NCBI GenBank assembly: GCA_035328465.1
Contig: DAOLIQ010000112.1
Location: 1-8,430, forward strand
Reading direction: 5' to 3'
Source of the DNA: JADJEI01 sp035328465
GTDB taxonomy: Bacteria > Bacteroidota > Ignavibacteria > Ignavibacteriales > Ignavibacteriaceae
DNA length: 8,430 bases
In this document: positions 1-7,155 of the stretch, one piece after another
How the letters are laid out: every line of letters begins with the position of its first letter
Numbering within the stretch: the first letter of the stretch is position 1
Notes under the pieces: model-generated
Told to the model about the DNA's origin: nothing
Databases searched by the model: none
Seen by the model: only the letters and a program-made list of their open reading frames with translations
Program-made: the position numbers and the translations under genes

Positions 1-109
1 TTAAAATAATTCTATACTTGCGAACCAACTTCATTACTGCCAGTCAATAAAATTTATCCCATCTTAATTCAATTTAAATCTGAACGATAATAGGCTTAGA
101 AAGTTTATT

Positions 110-146
110 CCTTTCTTAATAGACCTAATTAAGGAAAGGTTTTTTT
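110..146 (+). terminator. Rho-independent-like terminator hairpin
   Basis: The arm cctttcttaat (110-120) pairs with attaaggaaagg (128-139), with a single bulged G and a 7-nt loop, and is followed directly by seven T residues (140-146). This is the layout of an intrinsic terminator reading on the plus strand. It most simply ends a plus-strand gene lying before the window. It sits only 34 nt before the start of the next gene, so it could instead be a leader hairpin of that gene. The stem is AT-rich, so its strength is uncertain. Positions 1-109 hold no supportable gene. Confidence 0.55.
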
Positions 147-180
147 AAACAAGATTTTTTAGACGGAAATTTAAATTAAG

Positions 181-1434
181 ATGCGTCGATTAATTCGAAC
201 AATATTACTTTGCATTGTTTTCATTATTCAGTCAATCTATGCGGACATAATTGATAAAGTTATGATATCTGGATTTGGCGGGCAGCATGATTTAGACGTG
301 CGGGCTGCATTTTACAGTGGTTATTCATCTTACGACGGCACCGAGTATTTGGGTGAGGCAATTCTATATTCTGAAAATATTTTAGCCTCATTCATGTATG
401 CTCAACAAAACGGATACCAGCTTATGATCAGATCAACCACCGGTCTGAGCACTGCAATAAGTTTTTCTTACTCATACCCGAACGTTGATTTGGTTATGCC
501 TGCTGGAAGTAATTCATTTGATCATGTTTTTTCGGGGGATGTGAATAACTCCCCAGTAGTGATTACAGGCTCTGGTATAGATTCAAACGTGACCGGTTAT
601 AACTTAGAGTTTTTTTCAATTGATCCAATTACTGGCTATAATTATTCGAGTTATTCTAATGGCTATACTGCCGGGCAATTAGCATTTATCGCAAATAGCC
701 TAACGATAAGTTTTGATTCAGCAAGAGCATTAGCGAGAATATATAATTCGGAAGGCGGCACTCTCGATCCTTTCAGCGGGTACGGTAAAATAAATGTTGC
801 GGAAATAATTAATAGTACACTACCTGTCGAGTTGTCCTTGTTCGAAGCAATTAAACTGGGCAGTTCGGTATATTTGAAATGGCGCACCGAAACAGAAGTA
901 AATAACTATGGATTTGAAATTGAACGTAGCACCCCCCTCGATTCATATAATGAAATTGATGAGGGAAAACTGGTCTGGGGAAAAATTGGATTTGTCAACG
1001 GCAGCGGCAATTCAAATTCACCAAAAAATTATTCATTTGTTGATAATTCGATCGATGGTGTTGAAAAACTATTTTACAGACTAAAACAGATTGATAATGA
1101 TGGAACTTTTGAGTATTCAAAAGTCGAAGAAGTTTCGTTTCAAACGCCAATCCATTTTGTTCTATATCAGAATTATCCGAACCCATTTAACCCAACAACA
1201 AAAATTAGATATTCGATTCCTCCCTCAGTAAATGCCTCCGAAGAGAAAACCTTGGTTACGCTTAAAGTTTATGATATTTTAGGTAATGAAGCTACTACTT
1301 TGGTCAACGAAGAAAAATTTGCTGGAAATTATGAGGTTTTATTTAAAGCAAATAATCTTTCATCAGGAATTTATTTTTATACTCTCAAAACAGGAAACTA
1401 TTCGGAGACTAAAAAATTAATTTTAATGAAATAG
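181..1434 (+). CDS. Secreted T9SS cargo protein, subtilase-like N-domain
   Basis: A 417-residue exported protein. Residues 1-21 form a signal peptide (MRRLIR, then a hydrophobic stretch to about SIYA). Residues 214-320 resemble the fibronectin-III-like module common in Ignavibacteria proteins (LPVELSLFEA, NNYGFEIERS, FYRLKQIDNDG). Residues 328-417 are a type IX secretion sorting domain (NYPNPFNPTTKI at 331, LKVYDILGNEATTLV, final KKLILMK), so the protein is probably carried across the outer membrane by T9SS and released or anchored at the surface. Residues 22-212 look like the C-terminal half of a peptidase S8 (subtilase) fold: YPNVDLVMPAGSN at 99-111 matches the oxyanion-Asn block, SSYSNGYTAGQLA at 156-168 sits where GTSxATPxVAG is expected, and GYGKINVAEII at 200-210 matches the usual domain end. 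No Asp (DTG) or His (HGTH) block is seen, so peptidase activity is doubtful. ATG at 181 is secure because an in-frame TAA lies at 172-174. There is no clear Shine-Dalgarno sequence. The secretion class is certain; the subtilase relation is inferred. Confidence 0.85.
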   Translation: MRRLIRTILLCIVFIIQSIYADIIDKVMISGFGGQHDLDVRAAFYSGYSSYDGTEYLGEAILYSENILASFMYAQQNGYQLMIRSTTGLSTAISFSYSYPNVDLVMPAGSNSFDHVFSGDVNNSPVVITGSGIDSNVTGYNLEFFSIDPITGYNYSSYSNGYTAGQLAFIANSLTISFDSARALARIYNSEGGTLDPFSGYGKINVAEIINSTLPVELSLFEAIKLGSSVYLKWRTETEVNNYGFEIERSTPLDSYNEIDEGKLVWGKIGFVNGSGNSNSPKNYSFVDNSIDGVEKLFYRLKQIDNDGTFEYSKVEEVSFQTPIHFVLYQNYPNPFNPTTKIRYSIPPSVNASEEKTLVTLKVYDILGNEATTLVNEEKFAGNYEVLFKANNLSSGIYFYTLKTGNYSETKKLILMK

Positions 1435-1452
1435 CTGCAAAGGATTTTGCAG
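1435..1452. terminator. Stem-loop between convergent genes
   Basis: A perfect 7-bp stem, ctgcaaa (1435-1441) with tttgcag (1446-1452), and a GGAT loop. It starts at the base after the stop codon of the T9SS gene and lies in the 77-bp gap to the convergent M16 gene. The plus side is followed by gataaaataat rather than a U-run, and on the minus strand the downstream sequence is T-rich only at a distance. It could be a weak bidirectional terminator or a 3'-end stabilising hairpin. The rest of the gap (1453-1511) shows nothing clear. Confidence 0.4.
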
Positions 1453-1511
1453 GATAAAATAATTTATGATATGTCACCTTTCTATATGAGGATATTTCAA
1501 AATTAAGTAAA

Positions 1512-2924
1512 CTAAAATCCTTCCGATGTAATTTCTTTTTCAATTACCTCGCCATACTTGCTTACACCGCTGCGAATATCTTCTGCTTTGCCGATCACAA
1601 CAAATTGAAGTTTATCTTTGGGAAAATATTTATTGATTAAATTTTTTGATTTTTCAACAGTCATATCGTCAACATTTTTTTCAAAATCATTTATAAAAGA
1701 ATCATCCAACCCGAAGTAAAACATTTCAGTCAATAAGTTCGCAAGATCACCGGAAGTCTCATAGTCAGGAGGAAATTGCCCCTTGATATAATTTTTTGCC
1801 GATGAAAGAGTTTTATCATCAATACCATTTTCCCACAGGCGATTGTATGTTTCAAGTGCAAGATCAATTGCCCGAATAGTTGTCGAAGTTTTTGTGAAAG
1901 TGCTGATAAGAAAAGTGCCGGTATATTTATAAGGAAGGAACAAACTTCGTGCGCCGTAAGTTAATCCTGAATTTACTCGAAGCTCATCATTCAGCCACGA
2001 AGTAAATCTTCCGCCGAGTATTGTGTTGATTACCTGAAGTCCAACAAAATCGGGATTGTTTCTTGTAACCCCCATCCCCCCGATTAGGAAAGTAGTTTCA
2101 TAAGAATCATTTTTATTTACAAGCAATACACGGCTCTTTTCAAATTTTAATTCAGGAGTTTCAAATCTTTTTACTCTGTCAATCTCAGATGCTTTCCAGT
2201 TCTCAAATAATGAAGAGATTTGTTCTTTCATTTCAGAGGAAGAAAAATCTCCGACAATTGCAATTGCCGAAAGCGAAGGCTGATAATTTGATTTATAAAA
2301 ATTCTGAATATCAATTGGAGTGATAGCAGTAATTCCTGTTGATGTCCCGTTAACAGGATTGCCGTAACCGCTATTGCTGAAAATAAATTTGTTGAAGTAA
2401 GAGCGGATAACACTTCGGGGACTTTCTTTTGCCTGTTCAAGTTCAACAAGCCAGCGCTGTTGACGTTTAGAAATTTCTTCACTCGGAAAAACCGGATCAA
2501 CAATTATTTCTTTCAACATAGGTAAAATTCTACCTGCATCGTCTTTAATAAATGAAGCTGAAAGAGTGGATGTTTCAGTTCCCGCATTTATGTTAATGTT
2601 AGCACCAAGAAAATCAAATGTTTCTTCAATCTGATTTTTGGAAAAGTTTTTCGTGCCAAATAACAAGGCTTCTGAAGTGAAGGATGCTAAGCCGTTCTTT
2701 TCTCCATCGTTGATTGCACCTGCAGGAAAAACTGCTGCGAAATAAATCAAGGGTACCTCGCGGCGCTCCATTAAATAAACAGTTAATCCGTTTGAAAGGG
2801 TGAGTTTCTCGTAAGGGGGTAGTGAAAATTTTTTTGATTTTACTTGTGCCATTGTGCTGTACATCATTGATAAGAAAATAATAGTTATAAATATTTTTGC
2901 GAATAATAAATTATGTTTTTTCAT
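1512..2924 (-). CDS. M16 peptidase family protein, non-zinc subunit
   Basis: A 470-residue periplasmic protein of the insulinase/M16 family, the usual length for a one-subunit half of an M16B pair. Residues 1-26 form a signal peptide (MKKHNLLFAK, hydrophobic core, cut near TMAQ). The N-terminal M16 domain (about 40-240) starts with LTLSNGLTVYLMERREVPL. The zinc motif HxxEH is replaced by SFTSE at 81-85 (in GLASFTSEALLFGT), so both His ligands and the catalytic Glu are gone. The C-terminal M16 domain (about 265-450) keeps R316 and Y323 in LNDELRVNSGLTYG, the pair that helps bind substrate at the partner's active site in heterodimeric M16 enzymes. The expected role is the accessory subunit of the neighbouring zinc peptidase. 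The ATG at 2924 is chosen over an in-frame TTG at 2954, because it has a strong Shine-Dalgarno sequence and begins a proper signal peptide. The start lies one base past the upstream stop codon, so co-translation is likely. The substrate is unknown. Confidence 0.9.
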   Translation of the reverse strand: MKKHNLLFAKIFITIIFLSMMYSTMAQVKSKKFSLPPYEKLTLSNGLTVYLMERREVPLIYFAAVFPAGAINDGEKNGLASFTSEALLFGTKNFSKNQIEETFDFLGANININAGTETSTLSASFIKDDAGRILPMLKEIIVDPVFPSEEISKRQQRWLVELEQAKESPRSVIRSYFNKFIFSNSGYGNPVNGTSTGITAITPIDIQNFYKSNYQPSLSAIAIVGDFSSSEMKEQISSLFENWKASEIDRVKRFETPELKFEKSRVLLVNKNDSYETTFLIGGMGVTRNNPDFVGLQVINTILGGRFTSWLNDELRVNSGLTYGARSLFLPYKYTGTFLISTFTKTSTTIRAIDLALETYNRLWENGIDDKTLSSAKNYIKGQFPPDYETSGDLANLLTEMFYFGLDDSFINDFEKNVDDMTVEKSKNLINKYFPKDKLQFVVIGKAEDIRSGVSKYGEVIEKEITSEGF

Positions 2925-2925
2925 T

Positions 2926-4230
2926 TTAATTCTCCTCCCCCTGCATAATTCCAATAGTTTTGTTAGGTTTTACAAAATACTTTGCCGCAACACGTTTAAT
3001 ATCCTCGGTCGTGATTTTCCTAAAATCTTCCGGCGCATTGAACATTTTTTTATAATCACCAAAGAATATCTCATAAGTGCCGAGCGTGTTAGCTTTACCA
3101 TTTATAGTTTCGAGCGAGTGATAAAACTCAGAAAGTTTTTGATTTTTTACTTTTTGAAGTTCATTCTCAGACACGCCTTCTGAAATAATTTTACTTAATT
3201 CATCTTCAATCGCATTCTCAAGTTGAAGGGCGCTTACTCCATCATTTGCAACTGCATAAATGAAGAATAGAAACGGATCGAACGCCTGCGGGAAATATGT
3301 TTCCACATCGGTAGCAAGCTGCTGCTTGTCAATGATTGAACTATAAAGCCGTGATGAATTTCCGCTCGTTAAAATTGAATTAAGTAGTTCGAGGGCATAA
3401 TAATCTTCCGACCCGGTAGGTGGAACATGATAAGCAAACAAAATGTTTGGCGTTGAGACATCTTTCTTAACGAAAATTCTTTTCTCGCCGAGTTGATTTG
3501 GCTCAACTGTGTGAATCTTTCGCGGGGGATCTTGTGCGGGGATTGGTTCAAAATATATTTCAGCAAGTTTTTTTACTTCATCAAAATCGACATCACCCAC
3601 TATCACCACGCTGCCATTGTTTGGCGCATAATAAGTTTTAAAATAATTTTGAAGATCTTTTTTCTGCCACCCCTTTATGTCCGATTCATACCCAATAACA
3701 GGCCAGTGATAAGGATGGGCTACCATTGCGACGCCAAGAACTTCCTGATTTAGGTATTCCCAATTACTGTTTTCAAGTCCGGTGCTTCTTTCGGAAAGAA
3801 TAACCCCGCGTTCACTTTCGATCATTTTGTCATCGAAATTTAAATTGGCAATTCTATCTGCTTCAAGTTCAAACATTAATTCAAGAGATGAACTTGGAAA
3901 CCAATCAGTGTAAACAGTTACATTCTCTGTTGTGTACGCATTGTTCGAACCGCCGGCAGCTTCCATTGTCCGGTCGAATTCTTTTGGTCCGTATTTCTTT
4001 GCACCGTTAAACATCATATGTTCAAAGAAGTGTGATAACCCGGTAATGCCGGGATATTCATTTCGAGAACCGACACGCCAGAATAAATACATATTTGCAT
4101 TCGGGATCGAATGATCTTCGAGAACCATTACCTTCATTCCATTTTTCAGTTGAAAAGTTTTTACGTCTTCAGGTTTTGTTTGTCCAATTGCTGCCATAGT
4201 CAAGCACACAAAAAATATTAATAGTTTCAT
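2926..4230 (-). CDS. M16 zinc metallopeptidase, catalytic subunit
   Basis: A 434-residue periplasmic zinc endopeptidase of family M16 (insulinase/mitochondrial processing peptidase-like). A signal peptide covers about residues 1-17 (MKLLIFFVCL, hydrophobic, ending near AIGQ). The N-domain opens with FQLKNGMKVMVLEDHS. It carries the inverted zinc motif HFFEH at 67-71 (ligands H67 and H71, catalytic E70) and the third ligand at E147 in ERGVILSER, 76 residues after H71 as the family requires. GSVVIVGDVD (206-215) marks the end of the N-domain, and a C-terminal M16 domain follows (about 250-420). There the Arg/Tyr pair is replaced by I300 and T307, and the pair is instead found in the next gene's product. 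The two proteins therefore supply complementary parts of one active site. M16 enzymes close around short, unfolded peptides, so peptide clean-up in the periplasm is likely, but the substrate is unknown. ATG at 4230 is preferred to an in-frame TTG at 4242, because GAAGG sits 5 nt before the ATG. Confidence 0.93.
   Translation of the reverse strand: MKLLIFFVCLTMAAIGQTKPEDVKTFQLKNGMKVMVLEDHSIPNANMYLFWRVGSRNEYPGITGLSHFFEHMMFNGAKKYGPKEFDRTMEAAGGSNNAYTTENVTVYTDWFPSSSLELMFELEADRIANLNFDDKMIESERGVILSERSTGLENSNWEYLNQEVLGVAMVAHPYHWPVIGYESDIKGWQKKDLQNYFKTYYAPNNGSVVIVGDVDFDEVKKLAEIYFEPIPAQDPPRKIHTVEPNQLGEKRIFVKKDVSTPNILFAYHVPPTGSEDYYALELLNSILTSGNSSRLYSSIIDKQQLATDVETYFPQAFDPFLFFIYAVANDGVSALQLENAIEDELSKIISEGVSENELQKVKNQKLSEFYHSLETINGKANTLGTYEIFFGDYKKMFNAPEDFRKITTEDIKRVAAKYFVKPNKTIGIMQGEEN
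2932..2940 (-). promoter_or_regulatory. Shine-Dalgarno of the downstream M16 gene
   Basis: On the minus strand GGGGAGGAG (2940-2932) lies 7 nt before the ATG at 2924. It is built into the last Gly-Glu-Glu codons of the upstream M16 gene, whose TAA (2928-2926) is separated from the ATG by one A. This strong site decides the start at 2924 and suggests termination-reinitiation coupling between the two subunits. Confidence 0.8.
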
Positions 4231-4266
4231 AAATGCCTTCAAAAAAAGAAGTTTTAATAATAAGTG

Positions 4267-4295
4267 ATTGTAAAAATATCTAAAAAGATTGACAC
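4267..4295 (-). promoter_or_regulatory. Candidate promoter of the M16 operon
   Basis: Reading on the minus strand, GTGTCA (4295-4290) is followed by a 17-bp spacer and TACAAT (4272-4267). That gives 4/6 and 5/6 matches to TTGACA/TATAAT and a start site near 4260, about 30 nt before the ATG at 4230. It lies in the 114-bp gap after the transporter gene, so the M16 pair need not depend on transporter transcription. AT-rich DNA produces such matches by chance, and consensus use in this phylum is not certain. Confidence 0.35.
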
Positions 4296-4344
4296 GATTA
4301 AGTAATAATTTTTATTTACTGAAAGAAAAGTTCAAATGATAAGT

Positions 4345-5235
4345 TTATTTCCTTTTTAGTTGAACGAATACCGCACCACAAGCCGCTGCAAACATTCCCA
4401 ACCCTTCTTGCGTCGAGATTTCCTCTCCGAGAAAAATCCATGCAAGTAATGCTATCTGAACTAACATAGTTCCATTAATAATACTTGATTCCATTGCGCT
4501 CAACGTTTGCAGAGTTTTATTCCATAATACAAATGCAAGAGCCGTGTTTACAATTGCGAGCCATAAAAGATAAAGTAAATTTTCTTTACCGATTGTATTA
4601 ATTCCTTGAACAAATATGCCAGTAATGATTAATACAAATGATCCCACACCCATGCTTACAAGTGTAACAATAAACGGACTAAATTTGCCAGATCGGTTTA
4701 TTTTTCTTCCAAGAACCGCAGATCCGGCATTTGCGAAAACACCTATTAACATTACAAACAATCCCGTTTGCTCATTTTCCAAAAGATTTATTGGAACGAA
4801 GTAAATAATTATACCGGTCAGAAAAAGAAAGGTACCAAACCACTGAAGTCTTGTTGGATACTCTGAAATCAAAATGATCGCCATAAATGCAACAACTATG
4901 GGAGTAAAATTAAGTAACAGACTAACAGTAACTGCCGGAATAAGAGATAAGCCGATAAACTGCGCACCTTGGGTAAGGGGATAAAATATCAATCCGAGTA
5001 GTGAAAGATTTATCCAATCTTTTTTCGTCAATGATTTAACAGCAGAAATATTTTTATTTGTGAATGCAAACGGAAGCATGCAAATAAAGGCAATGAAATA
5101 TCGAAGCCCGGCAAAAGTAATCGGGGGGATTTCAGACAAACCCCACTTAATAATAACAAACGATGTTGACCACAGAAAGGTTACAAGCAGTGCAAGCAAA
5201 ATAGCAGATAGCCTCGAGGCAATTAATAAATTCAT
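4345..5235 (-). CDS. EamA/DMT-family transporter
   Basis: A 296-residue inner-membrane protein of the drug/metabolite transporter superfamily, at the typical length for the 10-TM two-repeat EamA type. The first repeat (about residues 11-147) contains FLWSTSFVIIKWGLSEIPP (20-38), then FAGLRYFIAF at 41-50 and the hallmark pattern SLLLNFTPIVVAFMAIILISE (105-125). The second repeat (about 157-293) has the equivalent WIFLGEEISTQEGLG at 266-280. Both repeats end the fourth helix with a conserved acidic residue, as in EamA proteins. The end KRK is basic and probably cytoplasmic. Members export amino acids, metabolites or drugs by exchange or proton coupling, and the substrate cannot be read from the sequence. 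ATG 5235 is the only good start, and no Shine-Dalgarno sequence is visible. The nearby M16 peptidases could in principle release peptides or amino acids, but a link is speculation. Confidence 0.92.
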   Translation of the reverse strand: MNLLIASRLSAILLALLVTFLWSTSFVIIKWGLSEIPPITFAGLRYFIAFICMLPFAFTNKNISAVKSLTKKDWINLSLLGLIFYPLTQGAQFIGLSLIPAVTVSLLLNFTPIVVAFMAIILISEYPTRLQWFGTFLFLTGIIIYFVPINLLENEQTGLFVMLIGVFANAGSAVLGRKINRSGKFSPFIVTLVSMGVGSFVLIITGIFVQGINTIGKENLLYLLWLAIVNTALAFVLWNKTLQTLSAMESSIINGTMLVQIALLAWIFLGEEISTQEGLGMFAAACGAVFVQLKRK

Positions 5236-5377
5236 AATTAAAATTATTGAAATTAGATTATTGAAAAAATTTAAATAAAATAGTAAACTTCTGTAAATAT
5301 TGAAACAGAATTTTCAGAAATGCGAGTCAAAAAATTGTTAAATTTTCATCAGATGATTTTTGAAATATAAATTAAAG
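5236..5377. promoter_or_regulatory. Divergent intergenic promoter region
   Basis: This 142-bp, very AT-rich spacer separates the leftward transporter from the rightward PH-like/mnmA pair, so it should drive both. Plus-strand candidate: TTGAAA (5261-5266), 17 bp, TAAACT (5284-5289). Minus-strand candidate: TTTACA (5297-5292), 17 bp, TTAAAT (5274-5269), giving a start about 27 nt before the transporter ATG. The two candidates overlap, so the directions could compete. Each matches only 4 or 5 of 6 per box, so these are weak calls. No operator-like palindrome stands out. Confidence 0.3.
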
Positions 5378-5860
5378 ATGAAGACATATTACTATACTTT
5401 TTTTTACAAGTTATTATTTCGTTACGGAAATATTCCCCTTACTTTTATTTTGTCAGCCTATCTTGTTTATCTTGTTCTGAACATTGATAGAGATCCGTAT
5501 TTTGTTCTGCCCACACTCATAAATCTTTTTATTATTTATTATTTGAATAAGACCTACCTGCGTATGTACAAAATTATGCCATTCAGAATAAAAACCGATA
5601 ATGAAAAATTGTACTGCGATAAATTTATTTTTTCTAAAAAAATTGCAGAGATTTGTTACGAGGATATTTCTTTACTTCAAGGTGGAATATTCAGCGGTAA
5701 GCATCGCGGAATGATGGTTGTTCAGGACGGGAAAAATAATTTCACAATTGGTTTTTATCATAAAATAAATGACGGAAAAGCTCTCGAAACGATTCTCCTC
5801 AGCAAAGTTCCCAAACCTGTTTACGATGAAGTGATAAACAGAATCGGAATTAAAAAATGA
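5378..5860 (+). CDS. Small two-TM protein, possible PH-like domain
   Basis: A 160-residue protein that I do not recognise as a named family. Two hydrophobic segments (about residues 18-36, with IPLTFILSAYLVYLVL, and 41-57, with LPTLINLFIIYYL) form a hairpin. A soluble tail of about 95 residues follows, rich in short beta-like strands (FRIKTDNEKLYC, ISLLQGGIFSGKHRGMMVV, NNFTIGFYHK) and ending in a helix (KPVYDEVINRIG). A membrane hairpin followed by strand-rich sequence and a terminal helix resembles bacterial PH-like (DUF304/YdbT-type) proteins, so I suggest a cytoplasmic PH-like domain; this is inference. There is no signal peptide and no catalytic motif. ATG at 5378 is preferred to the in-frame TTG at 5360, because it is the first ATG, although only AAAG precedes it. 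The stop overlaps the mnmA start by ATGA, so the two genes are co-transcribed and probably translationally coupled. Confidence 0.72.
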   Translation: MKTYYYTFFYKLLFRYGNIPLTFILSAYLVYLVLNIDRDPYFVLPTLINLFIIYYLNKTYLRMYKIMPFRIKTDNEKLYCDKFIFSKKIAEICYEDISLLQGGIFSGKHRGMMVVQDGKNNFTIGFYHKINDGKALETILLSKVPKPVYDEVINRIGIKK

Positions 5861-6912
5861 AAATTGCAGTTTTACTTTCCGGCGGAGTTGACAGCTCTGT
5901 TGCGTTGAATTTACTTAAAGAACAAAATCATGATGTTACAGCTTTCTATTTAAAAATTTGGTTGCAAGATGAATTTTCTTTTCTCGGTGACTGCCCATGG
6001 GAAGAAGATCTAAGGTTTGCCCGTGCTGTCTGTGATAAGACGGGGGTAAATCTCGAAGTTCTCCCTCTTCAAACAGAATACTGGAACTCAGTTGTTACTT
6101 ACACAATCGAAGAAATTAAAGAAGGAAGAACACCGAATCCTGATATGTTCTGCAACAGCCTGATTAAGTTCGGACAGTTTTATGATAGAATAGATTTATC
6201 ATATGAAAAAGTTGCAAGCGGGCATTACGCAAAAGTCGTTCATGATGGATCAAAATATATTTTAAAAACTACCCCCGACCCCGTCAAAGATCAAACATAC
6301 TTTCTTGCATATCTTACACAGCAGCAATTAAGCAGAGCATATTTTCCCTTGGGAGATTTTAATAAACAGCAAGTTAGAGATCTTGCCCATAGATTTAAAC
6401 TTGCAAACATGGATCGCAAAGACAGTCAAGGTATTTGTTTTTTGGGTCAGATAAAATTTGATGAGTTTATTAAACATCATCTTGGAGAATTATCGGGTGA
6501 TATAATTGAAATTGAAACTCAAAAAAAACTTGGCAAACACAAAGGATATTATTTTTATACAATTGGACAGCGCTCTGGGCTGGGGTTGTCCGGCGGGCCA
6601 TGGTACGTTGTTAAAAAAGATATTAAGAATAATATAATTTTTATCTCCAGACAAAACACTCAAGAATTAAGTAAAGAAATTTTTTCGGTTGGAAAGTTTA
6701 ACTGGATCGCTGGTGAGCATCCTTCAAAAGAAAATCTTAAGGTAAAAATTAGGCACGGGGCACAATATTATAACTGCAATTTAAAATTCATAGATGAAGA
6801 TAGTGCCTTAGTTGAGTTGGATAAAGGCGATCGCGGGATAGCGCCCGGACAATTTGCTGTATTTTATGATGGTGATATCTGTCTTGGAGGGGGTGTGATT
6901 TTACTGGAATGA
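5857..6912 (+). CDS. mnmA: tRNA-specific 2-thiouridylase MnmA
   Basis: A 351-residue cytoplasmic enzyme that adds sulfur to C2 of wobble uridine 34 in tRNA(Lys), tRNA(Glu) and tRNA(Gln), using ATP and a persulfide relay. The PP-loop ATP site is SGGVDSS at 8-14. The catalytic Cys is C99 in NPDMFCN, and the persulfide-carrying Cys is C194 in DSQGICFLG. The spacing of 95 is close to that of E. coli MnmA (C102 and C199, from memory). GHYAKV (122-127), DQTYFL (145-150) and TIGQRSGLG (235-243) are further family blocks, and the C-terminal beta-barrel ends at GDICLGGGVILLE. The stretch GDCPWEEDLRFARAVCD (44-60) looks like the variant seen in some bacterial and plastid MnmA proteins rather than the E. 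coli form; this too is from memory. Length and motifs are complete, so the gene should be active. It starts inside the stop of the preceding gene (ATGA), with no strong Shine-Dalgarno sequence of its own, consistent with coupled translation. No IscS or Tus relay gene is nearby. Confidence 0.97.
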   Translation: MKIAVLLSGGVDSSVALNLLKEQNHDVTAFYLKIWLQDEFSFLGDCPWEEDLRFARAVCDKTGVNLEVLPLQTEYWNSVVTYTIEEIKEGRTPNPDMFCNSLIKFGQFYDRIDLSYEKVASGHYAKVVHDGSKYILKTTPDPVKDQTYFLAYLTQQQLSRAYFPLGDFNKQQVRDLAHRFKLANMDRKDSQGICFLGQIKFDEFIKHHLGELSGDIIEIETQKKLGKHKGYYFYTIGQRSGLGLSGGPWYVVKKDIKNNIIFISRQNTQELSKEIFSVGKFNWIAGEHPSKENLKVKIRHGAQYYNCNLKFIDEDSALVELDKGDRGIAPGQFAVFYDGDICLGGGVILLE

Positions 6913-6930
6913 TTTCCTGTTTTACAAAAC

Positions 6931-7155
6931 TTAGTTCAGTATATCTTTTGTAACATTAATTTTTTTTAGATCGTGGGGCATTACATAAATTCCCTTCTTT
7001 TTATTTATACTGAGCATTTTTTGGCACCCGCTGCAGAAGTATGCATATCTTACTCCAATAACAGAATCTAACTTACAGACCCAAACCTCATTTATATCCG
7101 CACGGCACAGCGGACAGGTCATTTGTACTTTTTCCTTTTCAATTTTCTTGAACAT
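6931..7155 (-). CDS. Small zinc-ribbon-like hypothetical protein
   Basis: A 74-residue protein with no recognised name. It has CPLC at 14-17 and CSGC at 41-44, two CxxC knuckles 23 residues apart, plus an additional Cys at 27. This is the pattern of a treble-clef or zinc-ribbon fold that binds one zinc. No membrane segment or signal is seen, and the N-terminus is Lys/Glu-rich (FKKIEKEK). Such small proteins bind nucleic acid or protein partners, but nothing here shows which. The ATG at 7155 is preceded by AGGA at 7 nt. A second ATG at 7122 (Met12, just before the first CxxC) also has an AAGGA upstream at a less favourable distance. The gene converges on mnmA with only 18 bp between the stops, and no strong terminator is visible there. 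Confidence 0.7.
   Translation of the reverse strand: MFKKIEKEKVQMTCPLCRADINEVWVCKLDSVIGVRYAYFCSGCQKMLSINKKKGIYVMPHDLKKINVTKDILN

Noticed and set aside
1..33. Possible 3' end of a minus-strand gene (TAA at 3-1).
   Set aside because: The frame is closed by TGA at 33-31, so only nine codons are open.
2854..3183. Plus-strand open frame of 109 codons inside the M16 genes.
   Set aside because: It lies antisense to two well-supported M16 genes, has low-complexity Phe/Ile-rich sequence and no ribosome site. Similar frames at 663-887, 995-1186, 2228-2503, 3369-3566, 3493-3753, 3932-4114, 4616-4804 and 5060-5278 are also shadows.
4289..4294. Perfect TTGACA on the plus strand.
   Set aside because: No acceptable -10 box lies 16-18 bp downstream and no plus-strand gene follows. 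The same bases fit better as part of a minus-strand promoter.
6913..6930. gttttacaaaac near 6919-6930 as a terminator between mnmA and the zinc-ribbon gene.
   Set aside because: It has a 5-bp AT-rich stem with a 2-nt loop and no U-run on either strand, so it is too weak to call.
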